The notes below the pieces were generated by a model that was given only the letters and a program-made list of their open reading frames with translations, did not search any database and had not been told where the DNA came from. From a virus, in the IMG/VR virus record IMGVR_UViG_3300021432_000030, positions 1 through 32,278 of that record: 32,278 bases of DNA; one strand, given 5' to 3'. Position 1 is the stretch's first letter, and each line of letters starts with the position of its first letter. A program made the translations under genes and the position numbers. Positions 15,195-21,678 of this stretch are shown piece by piece.

Positions 15195-16718
15195 TTAGGT
15201 TACAGTTCCAGAGGTTCTTAAGGTTTCAAGGGCGTCCGCATTTCTACTATAGATAGAGCTGTCATTTGGGTTTCTGCCGATTTGACCCAGAATCTGAGCC
15301 TGTTGACCAGAATTGACCTTGTCGCCATAAGCGGACCAGAAAGCCTCCACTACTGCACGAGTCTCATCTAGAATTCTATCTAAAGCTGAGATCAATGGAA
15401 ATACTTGTTTGCCCGGCTCTTGTTGATTGCTTAGTCTGCCTGCAAATTGATGAACTCTTTCGCCCAATGGGATGATACCATCTTTAACAGCTAGCAAATT
15501 GAAAGCTTGTGGTATCAATGTTTCTTCCACATTAGTCATGTGTGCCATGGCGGCTTCGTTGTTTGGTACATTTTCCATGAGAGGTTTAACGACTTCAAAG
15601 AATTTCTTAATTCTGTTGAAATTGATATCTCTAATGTTAAATGGCAGAGTGCTGATGGCTTGCGCAATAGCGGGAGCATTAACTTGATTTGGCTGAGCAC
15701 CTGGTTGCGGAGTCGCCCCAGCTAATTGACAAGCTTTGCCATTGGCACCGGTAATAGTTGGAGCTAGCTTTTCCATTTGACGCTTATAAACAACAAACTT
15801 CTTTTTCTCTGCATCACTTGGTGCACGAGTAGACCAGACATTAGCTCTGGTCCATAGAACTTTAACGATAACACACATATCAAACTCATTGCTGGGCGGA
15901 TATGCGGGAACGTCTTTGTCTTTGGTTTTCATAAATGTCATTGGCGCATTCTTGAGCCATGCATTAAGTGCGGTGTCAGACTGGATGTCCTTGAAAAATA
16001 GTTGCTTAGCACCATTATTCATTGGGTTATTCCCATCGATAACACCAGGTAGTTCATCAATAAGTGTATTTGGTGACAGGGTTGCTTCTGGAGCTTTATA
16101 CTCTGGACTAATTTTAGTACCCAGGAGTCTATTAGCATCGGCAATCAATTTACCTAACTGTACTTTTTCTACCATGTTTGGTTTTTGAGATAGAACAGCC
16201 AGTCTCCACGTAATGAATTTTACCAATAAATCTTTATTGATGTAGAACCCCTGCTTAACGACAGACCTATCACCGACCTCTAATAAACCAGCATTCGGCT
16301 CAAGCCTATATAGTTGATAATCTTCTCCTGGGGCGTCCTGCACTTCGTTTGAAGAAAAGGCTATACGCTTTCCATCTACAGTAATAGCATTGCCCGCTGC
16401 CCAACTTGCTAATGCACCTAAGCCCTCTAAATTGGCACTGGTAAGTTTAGGATCCTGTGATCCAGGTTTGCCAGCACCAACATGTGAAATTTCTGGAAGA
16501 GCATTAGGATCTGCCTCATCTCCGGGAGCTGCTGCTGGAGTAGCACCGGCTGGCGAAGGCATTGCTTTTTGAAGGTTGTCCAATACAGTAGTGATGTTCT
16601 GAAAATCTGAATTAGCAGCAGCCGTAGCTTGACCCTCCTTAGTGAATTTGGATTCAAAATCCAAACCACTTTTGATCAGATCGCTAATAAGATTTGAGTC
16701 ATCATAAATAAAAGACAT
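15195..16718 (-). CDS. Unknown virion-cluster protein (507 aa)
   Basis: ATG 16718 follows GGAG at good spacing, and the next start abuts its stop. The N-terminal 110 residues include a Pro/Ala/Gly-rich linker (about 55-90). A middle region (about 100-330) is mixed alpha/beta with the run GEDYQLYRLEPNAGLLEVGDRS split by short loops, followed by a second Pro/Gln/Ala-rich linker (about 338-358). The C-terminal 140 residues are helical. The architecture is therefore two or three globular parts joined by flexible linkers. No enzyme motif was recognised. The neighbours on both sides are also large unknown proteins in a tightly spaced unit, suggesting shared assembly. Confidence 0.5.
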   Translation of the reverse strand: MSFIYDDSNLISDLIKSGLDFESKFTKEGQATAAANSDFQNITTVLDNLQKAMPSPAGATPAAAPGDEADPNALPEISHVGAGKPGSQDPKLTSANLEGLGALASWAAGNAITVDGKRIAFSSNEVQDAPGEDYQLYRLEPNAGLLEVGDRSVVKQGFYINKDLLVKFITWRLAVLSQKPNMVEKVQLGKLIADANRLLGTKISPEYKAPEATLSPNTLIDELPGVIDGNNPMNNGAKQLFFKDIQSDTALNAWLKNAPMTFMKTKDKDVPAYPPSNEFDMCVIVKVLWTRANVWSTRAPSDAEKKKFVVYKRQMEKLAPTITGANGKACQLAGATPQPGAQPNQVNAPAIAQAISTLPFNIRDINFNRIKKFFEVVKPLMENVPNNEAAMAHMTNVEETLIPQAFNLLAVKDGIIPLGERVHQFAGRLSNQQEPGKQVFPLISALDRILDETRAVVEAFWSAYGDKVNSGQQAQILGQIGRNPNDSSIYSRNADALETLRTSGTVT

Positions 16719-16720
16719 CG

Positions 16721-17986
16721 TTATGCTCCAGCTTTCCCAGACATTTCTGTCCTTTGTTGTGCCATTCCTTGTTCTTGTTTTGCTTGATCTGCTGCTTCTT
16801 CTGCCACTTCTTTATTGTATTGTTTTTTTAGGTCTGGATTTCTCTTGAAAAATTGCTCTCTATCAGTTGGAGAAAGAGTGTCTTCATATCTTCTTGGTAG
16901 TGGCTTAATTGGACGTCCAGCCAATCTATCTTTAACTTGTTCTATAATTTTAGCCGGATCTTGATTTGTTTGTTGCTTATACATCCATCCTTGAAATGCA
17001 TCTGGGCTAACTAAATCTTGCACAAAAACTAGTACGGTTTTACCTTTGTTTGTTTGTGGATCAGTAAACAAGATTGGAAAACCATCTTTAAATCTAGTTT
17101 GTAAGGAGGCAATAGCTTGTGGTGTAAGTGGTTGAGGAGCTTGTTCTGGTTTGGCGCCTGGCTTTTCCTTGCCTTTTCCAATAACAGCATATGGAGTATC
17201 ACCCTCAATAGAGGCTTGATGCTGAGGATTCTCTAAAATGTTTTCTTTGATTTCATGAAACATGTTAGTAATAGCTCGAATGTGCTGAGCCAATACTGAA
17301 GCTGACTTAGCACGATCTTGTGGCGATAGGTCAGTTTCTTTATCTGGAAGTGCGAAGTTTTTTAGGTCAGATAAAGTATATGACTTAACTGGCGTCTCAA
17401 AGTCTTTGGATAATTTTAGCATGGCTTCTGCAAAGGCTTTTGTATTATGAAGAGCTTGATTAGTTCTTGGTCCCCAGACACCATCTGGTTTAAATTCAGC
17501 TTTTGGTCCGCCAATTCTTGACATGGTATTCATGATAGAATACATTCTGGTTGGTGTAGAAGGTTGCTTTTTGGCAACATCAGTTACCCTTTCACTTGGA
17601 TCAAACTCTTGGGCTCCGCCACCCGCAGGTCTTAGATAGTTTTTAACGACGAAATCTCCGAACGAATCTCGATGAGCGGCTTCGCCAGCTTGACGCAAAT
17701 CATCTTGTTTAGCGATGTTTTCAATATTAAGCTGAGATAAAACTAACTTAGATAAACCAACTAGCTTTTCTTGCATGTCTTTGATCGCAGGACTACTTGC
17801 AGATCCGCCACCAGATGGCACATGTTGTCCAGGTTTTGGAGGAGCATGCGTTGCACCCGCTGGAGCTTTAGTAGATGGTGCTGGTGTAGGGGACGCCACA
17901 TAACCTGCCCCCGGCTTCGGAGGTGGTCTGCCTCGACCATACTTTTCAATATAGTCCAATATTTCTTTGGCGGATGATTTTGACAT
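16721..17986 (-). CDS. Virion-cluster protein with peptidoglycan-binding-like motif (421 aa)
   Basis: I chose ATG 17986, with AAGGG seven bases upstream and just after the previous stop, over an ATG at 18016 that would overlap that gene. Residues 18-65 are a Pro/Ala/Gly-rich linker. Residues 168-179 read DGVWGPRTNQAL, which fits the core of peptidoglycan-binding repeats (D-G-x-x-G-x-x-T-x-x-A-L). The surrounding segment of about 40 residues looks helical, as that domain should. The rest is helical with a second proline-rich linker near residues 275-290. The inference is that this protein contacts the cell wall during infection or anchors to the lytic protein at 28131-29375. The domain call rests on one short motif. 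Confidence 0.5.
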   Translation of the reverse strand: MSKSSAKEILDYIEKYGRGRPPPKPGAGYVASPTPAPSTKAPAGATHAPPKPGQHVPSGGGSASSPAIKDMQEKLVGLSKLVLSQLNIENIAKQDDLRQAGEAAHRDSFGDFVVKNYLRPAGGGAQEFDPSERVTDVAKKQPSTPTRMYSIMNTMSRIGGPKAEFKPDGVWGPRTNQALHNTKAFAEAMLKLSKDFETPVKSYTLSDLKNFALPDKETDLSPQDRAKSASVLAQHIRAITNMFHEIKENILENPQHQASIEGDTPYAVIGKGKEKPGAKPEQAPQPLTPQAIASLQTRFKDGFPILFTDPQTNKGKTVLVFVQDLVSPDAFQGWMYKQQTNQDPAKIIEQVKDRLAGRPIKPLPRRYEDTLSPTDREQFFKRNPDLKKQYNKEVAEEAADQAKQEQGMAQQRTEMSGKAGA

Positions 17987-17996
17987 ATCTTTACCC

Positions 17997-19259
17997 TTAG
18001 GCACTAGGTTTAGCACTAACCCAGTCTGCTTGGAACTGATTAATATTTTGAGCCTCTTCGTTTACTTCTTTGCCCATTTCACTAGCAGCGCCGGCTTCTT
18101 GATCTTCTGGTAGAGCGTCATATCTTTTATCAATATCATCAAGAGCAGCAATCTCTTCTGCAATCCATTTCATTGCTTCTGGATTCTGGGAAATTGAACG
18201 GAACGCTTTCCAAGTATTGAGCTGAGTCTTTAATTTTGCAATTTGACCAAAATACGAACTTAATGGTCCTGCCTTTATTTCAACAGTTGGAATGGTAAGT
18301 GGTGCATTTTTCTTGGCTGCCATTTCTTTTACTTCGGCATCAGCTTCACCACGCATAAAAGCACGGGCTTTTTTCGCCGCAGCCTTAGCTTTATTTACGA
18401 AGCCGGTCATTTTATCTCTTAGGGCTTGATCCCAATCTCCCGTAGCCATGTCAGTAAAATCACCGACATGTTGTAGCAATGAAGCAAATCCAATTCCTGG
18501 AATCAGAACTCCTAAATCTTTCCAGTTGAAGAAATCAATAGAGTTTTGGATGTCACCTAAATCTCCAATAACACTGTCAATACTTTTAATGCTAATGGTC
18601 TCTGGAGTGAGAGCGTTAACTACATTAGCAATCTCATTGTAGTTGGTATCAAAAGATTTAGCCAGGGTGGTAGTATTCATCTTGTTCAAAATAGTAGTAC
18701 GAGACTGACCAAGTATGCCAAGAACAGATTTTAATTGCTCGATGGCTCTCTCAGCACGTACTGGGATTAGTTGCTCTTCCGTTACTTCTTGAGCTAAAAC
18801 AAATTTGACAGCTCTTAAAATATCACGAGAAGATGACAATTTGCCAGTTGGTTTTTTCTCTACTACCTTAGTATCCTTTAGGTGTTGGTCCAAAATGGTC
18901 TCAATGACAGCTTCATCGCTATCAAGACCCTCAAGATGATGGCTACCCTTTGGATGAGCGGCATCTACTAAATCTTTTCCTTCTTCAGGCGAGGTTTCAT
19001 AAAGAGTAGCAGCCGCAGCTTGCTTGTAAACGACGAATTTATCTTCTAGTTCATCGGCATACTTGTTGAAACCTTGATGTCTCAAACCTTCGCACAACTT
19101 GAGGATGTTCTCCGTCAAATTGGTAGTAGGAAACAAATCAGTTTGTTTGGATGCGGTTTTCTTGAGAGGATCGGACTTAACCAAACCTTTTTGGGAGGCT
19201 ACCTTTTCCAGGGAGCGCATTACCGCAGAATCCTCAAATTTCACGTGTTTAAAAGTCAT
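17997..19259 (-). CDS. Large helical virion-cluster protein (420 aa)
   Basis: ATG 19259 follows GAGGATAAAA. The N-terminus has LEKVASQKGLVKSD at residues 17-30 and AAHP at 100-103, paralleling the 415-residue protein at 12826-14073. Residues 51-79 (LCEGLRHQGFNKYADELEDK) form an amphipathic helical pair. The remainder is almost all helical, with a moderately hydrophobic stretch near residues 245-265 and a positively charged Lys/Ala segment near residues 290-305 (NKAKAAAKKARAF). It is the first gene of the five-gene block and has a promoter-like motif upstream. No known family is recognised; an internal virion or scaffold-associated protein is inferred. Confidence 0.5.
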   Translation of the reverse strand: MTFKHVKFEDSAVMRSLEKVASQKGLVKSDPLKKTASKQTDLFPTTNLTENILKLCEGLRHQGFNKYADELEDKFVVYKQAAAATLYETSPEEGKDLVDAAHPKGSHHLEGLDSDEAVIETILDQHLKDTKVVEKKPTGKLSSSRDILRAVKFVLAQEVTEEQLIPVRAERAIEQLKSVLGILGQSRTTILNKMNTTTLAKSFDTNYNEIANVVNALTPETISIKSIDSVIGDLGDIQNSIDFFNWKDLGVLIPGIGFASLLQHVGDFTDMATGDWDQALRDKMTGFVNKAKAAAKKARAFMRGEADAEVKEMAAKKNAPLTIPTVEIKAGPLSSYFGQIAKLKTQLNTWKAFRSISQNPEAMKWIAEEIAALDDIDKRYDALPEDQEAGAASEMGKEVNEEAQNINQFQADWVSAKPSA

Positions 19260-19284
19260 TTTTATCCTCTATCGATAGATTCGT

Positions 19285-19297
19285 CTATAATATGCTG
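19285..19297 (-). promoter_or_regulatory. CAGCATA-type promoter-like motif
   Basis: The transcript-sense sequence is CAGCATATTATAG, 25 bases before ATG 19259 in a 90-bp gap. A 10-bp palindrome (CTATCGATAG, 19269-19278) lies between the motif and the ribosome binding site. Confidence 0.4.
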
Positions 19298-19349
19298 GAA
19301 TATAGAAAGCTTCTCTCTAAATAAAAGGATATGCAGTAATATTGAGGGT

Positions 19350-20039
19350 TTAAAACCAAAGAACTTCGATCATCGGATTCATAGGAGTAGGTGGTGCCGT
19401 TACCATTGCCACTGCCGGATGAATAGCGCTAGGTCTTCTAGTCGTCAAAAATCCTACCTCACTAACATACAAATTAGCTCTGACAGGATACTGTTGATTA
19501 GTCTCATATTGATCAGTCTGGAAAAACATTCTGTTAAACCAAACGGTCATTCTACCAGAGCCTTGAGTACTATCATCACCAGGAATATTAGCTACTTGAT
19601 AAGTATAATTAACAATAGTTCTAATGGCATTTGGTTGTCCAGTACCCATTAAATCGAAATTCAAAGAGGTACCAGCTACGAAAGTAATAACACCATTATT
19701 TGGATTCAACACTACGTTAACGGTAGAGTTGAAACTGGATGGAATGATATTAGGTTTCTTTAATTCTGATTTGATATCAACCGGAGTAACTAATGTGCCG
19801 CCCGGACCCGGAACACCTACGGCTGGGACGATAACAACTTCGTTCCAAGAGACGTTAGTAAATGCTTTGGTTTTGATATCGTCAATGACACCAATAGGGG
19901 CAGTACCGTTACTAACGGTTGCCATCACTTGGTTGCCGATAACGGTTAATTCAGCAATCTGTCCAGGCTGAAATTCAGCGGATGGATCAACGATAAAACT
20001 GGCTGGAAGTGTATTACCTACTTGTACTAGTCTGAGCAT
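19350..20039 (-). CDS. Beta-rich virion protein, decoration-like (229 aa)
   Basis: The start is ATG 20039. The first 75 residues have a compact beta pattern (GQIAELTVIGNQVMATVSNG, then APIGVIDDIKTKAF) of the kind I associate with head-decoration or capsid-stabilising proteins of large phages. Later residues add strands around VNVVLNPNNGVITFVAG and a segment (RMTVWFNRMFFQTDQY) followed by a C-terminus ending MIEVLWF. There are no long helices or enzyme motifs. It follows the small tandem paralogues and precedes the five-gene helical block. A head-surface or connector role is inferred. A GTATAGTT sequence 12-25 bases upstream is a poor version of the promoter-like motif. Confidence 0.45.
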   Translation of the reverse strand: MLRLVQVGNTLPASFIVDPSAEFQPGQIAELTVIGNQVMATVSNGTAPIGVIDDIKTKAFTNVSWNEVVIVPAVGVPGPGGTLVTPVDIKSELKKPNIIPSSFNSTVNVVLNPNNGVITFVAGTSLNFDLMGTGQPNAIRTIVNYTYQVANIPGDDSTQGSGRMTVWFNRMFFQTDQYETNQQYPVRANLYVSEVGFLTTRRPSAIHPAVAMVTAPPTPMNPMIEVLWF

Positions 20040-20079
20040 GGATGCCTTTTTCTAACTATACCTACTCAGTATATAACAA

Positions 20080-20505
20080 TTAGTCACTATCCTCAAAGGT
20101 TTTCTCGTAGGAGTTTTCGCCCTCGGCAACCTCTAACCCTTTGTCATCTATATCAATATTAAGTAGGTCATCAGCTGCACCATCATCTACCATATTAAAC
20201 ATAGAACCATGGTCTTTTAGATTAGCTACCATCTTTTCAGAGGTTAATCCTTTAGTATGTCTATCACTGACATTAGCAGGATTCTTTGGATGAGGAGGGG
20301 TTTTTTCTTGACCAATTTTAAGTAGAATTTTCAATACTTGGTCGGCTTTAGCTGTCATGCCAGTCTCTTCGAAAATTTCTGCCGCAGCTTGAAGATAGTC
20401 CACTGCCTTATCAAGGTTTTGCATACCTTGTTTTTTATCATGAGCTTGCAGTTCTCTCTGCATCCCGGCAATTAAATCATCTTCGAAAACGCTTTTCTTG
20501 ATCAT
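20080..20505 (-). CDS. Small helical protein, tandem paralogue 3 (141 aa)
   Basis: ATG 20505 follows AGGAACC. The N-terminal 70 residues share a helical motif with the 75-residue neighbour: AVDYLQAAAEIFEETGMT here and AADYLNAAAEIFDQAGMT there. Both begin with a short helix of the pattern F-E-x-x-I/L-x-x-x-M. Residues 71-141 are an added polar, acidic and probably disordered tail ending in FEDSD. The helix-turn-helix-like pair with a conserved GMT could be a protein-binding hairpin. The gene belongs to the unit downstream of the protease/scaffold gene and may encode an accessory scaffold or internal head protein. No family name is known to me. Confidence 0.55.
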   Translation of the reverse strand: MIKKSVFEDDLIAGMQRELQAHDKKQGMQNLDKAVDYLQAAAEIFEETGMTAKADQVLKILLKIGQEKTPPHPKNPANVSDRHTKGLTSEKMVANLKDHGSMFNMVDDGAADDLLNIDIDDKGLEVAEGENSYEKTFEDSD

Positions 20506-20516
20506 GGTTCCTCAAA

Positions 20517-20744
20517 TTAAGAAGTCTTGCCGGATAGCTGTTGAGCCAATCCCTGCAAGACCTCTGTTACTTCTTCAGATTGTTCGGTCATACCAGCTTG
20601 ATCAAAAATTTCAGCGGCAGCATTAAGATAGTCGGCAGCTTGAGCTAGCCTAGTAAATCCATGCTTCTCTTCTAATTGGTTTGACACCAATTTCTTTTCC
20701 ATTGAACGATAGATCTCTTCTTCGAAACTGGCTGTTTTAAACAT
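20517..20744 (-). CDS. Small helical protein, tandem paralogue 2 (75 aa)
   Basis: ATG 20744 follows AGAGGATATC, nearly identical to the binding site of its upstream neighbour. The whole protein is the helical unit of the paralogous set: SFEEEIYRSMEKKL, then AADYLNAAAEIFDQAGMT and a final amphipathic helix with VTEVLQGLAQQL. It therefore looks like the minimal version of the domain, without the extra tails of the two flanking paralogues. Its regular Ala/Leu spacing suggests oligomerisation through helix packing. The function is unknown. Confidence 0.55.
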   Translation of the reverse strand: MFKTASFEEEIYRSMEKKLVSNQLEEKHGFTRLAQAADYLNAAAEIFDQAGMTEQSEEVTEVLQGLAQQLSGKTS

Positions 20745-20767
20745 GATATCCTCTTATTGGAAGTTAA

Positions 20768-21652
20768 TTACTTCTTAGAAGAAGATGATTTTGCCTTCTC
20801 TTTGGAAGCTTTATCTTTAGCAGCTTGAGCATCAGCCTTGTCTTTATCTGCTTTTGCTTTAGCCTTTTCCTTCTCTTTTTCCTTGGCAGCCTTATCCTTA
20901 GCGGATTGAGCATCAGCCTTCTCTTTTTCTTTCTTCTTCTTTTCGGCGGCTAGCTCTTTTTCTTTCTTTGCCTTGGCTTTATCCTTAGCATCGTTAGAAT
21001 CGCTCTTGCTCTTCTTAGAATCCTTGTCCTTCTTCTTGGCTTCAACAACCAAAGAAGCAAGCTTCAAACTGAATGCAGAAGACTTTTCCATACCGACAGA
21101 GTCAAGAGCTGCGGAAGCAGTCAATAGGCTGTCGATAGCAACATCAAATGCTGCGGAAGTTTCCAAATCATCTGCGCTAGAAGAATCGCTGGAGCTAGAA
21201 GATTCTTCCTTCTTTTTGCGAGCATCGTTATCATCTGCACTAGAAGAATCACCAGAGGAGTCCTTCTTTTTACGGGCGTCATTGTCATCCCAAGCGCTGG
21301 CTGAATCGCTGCTGGAAGAGGAAGAATCCTTCTTCTTACGAGCATCGTTGTCATCCCAAGCACTGGAAGAATCACCAGAAGAGTCTTTCTTTTTCTTGGC
21401 ATCTTGATCGTCCGCACTAGCAGAGTCACTCTTATCTTTTAGCCAAGGTGGCATCTTCTTTTTTGCTTCATTGTCATCTGCCATACCGGTGTCACCGCAT
21501 GAGCAAGCATCCTTGCCACACTTTGAACACTTTGCATCGTTTTCATCCGAAGCATATTTGTATTGGGTGCCGAACAAAGCCTTGTGCTCTGCGCTCTTTA
21601 GTACTGCATCCATGGTTGCAGCGACAAAATCTGATACACTTTTATTAGTCAT
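20768..21652 (-). CDS. Low-complexity repeat protein with Cys cluster, tandem paralogue 1 (294 aa)
   Basis: ATG 21652 follows AGAGGATACT. Residues 42-52 hold four cysteines (C42, C45, C50, C52) that could bind a metal ion. Residues 58-165 are about five tandem repeats of a unit like ADDNDARKKK plus a Ser/Asp run, some with Trp after the Ala. Residues 168-204 (AIDSLLTASAALDSVGMEKS) match the helical motif of the next two genes. The last 85 residues are almost only Lys, Ala, Glu, Asp and Ser. Most of the protein is probably disordered and strongly charged. Next to the protease/scaffold gene, it may be an internal, DNA-condensing or scaffold-associated protein; this is inference. The real frame was chosen by its ribosome binding site and operon spacing. 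Confidence 0.6.
   Translation of the reverse strand: MTNKSVSDFVAATMDAVLKSAEHKALFGTQYKYASDENDAKCSKCGKDACSCGDTGMADDNEAKKKMPPWLKDKSDSASADDQDAKKKKDSSGDSSSAWDDNDARKKKDSSSSSSDSASAWDDNDARKKKDSSGDSSSADDNDARKKKEESSSSSDSSSADDLETSAAFDVAIDSLLTASAALDSVGMEKSSAFSLKLASLVVEAKKKDKDSKKSKSDSNDAKDKAKAKKEKELAAEKKKKEKEKADAQSAKDKAAKEKEKEKAKAKADKDKADAQAAKDKASKEKAKSSSSKK
21158..21481 (-). repeat. Tandem Ser/Asp/Lys coding repeats
   Basis: About five imperfect units of 18-22 codons encode ADD-x-DA-(R/K)-KKK followed by Ser/Asp runs. They lie within the 294-residue protein. Unit number probably varies between related phages by slippage or recombination. Confidence 0.8.
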
Positions 21653-21678
21653 AGTATCCTCTATTAGTTGTTTAGTTC

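Noticed and set aside
19074-19652. Plus-strand open frame of 192 codons
   Set aside because: It crosses two minus-strand genes and their promoter gap. The product has no recognisable domain and there is no ribosome binding site.
20973-21407. Long plus-strand open frame of 144 codons opposite the repeat protein
   Set aside because: It is rich in Ser, Leu and Glu because it reads the complement of the Ser/Asp/Lys repeats, has no convincing ribosome binding site and lies wholly within a well-supported minus-strand gene.
21158-21481. Tandem repeats as a possible CRISPR array
   Set aside because: The units are in-frame coding repeats without unique spacers of constant length.
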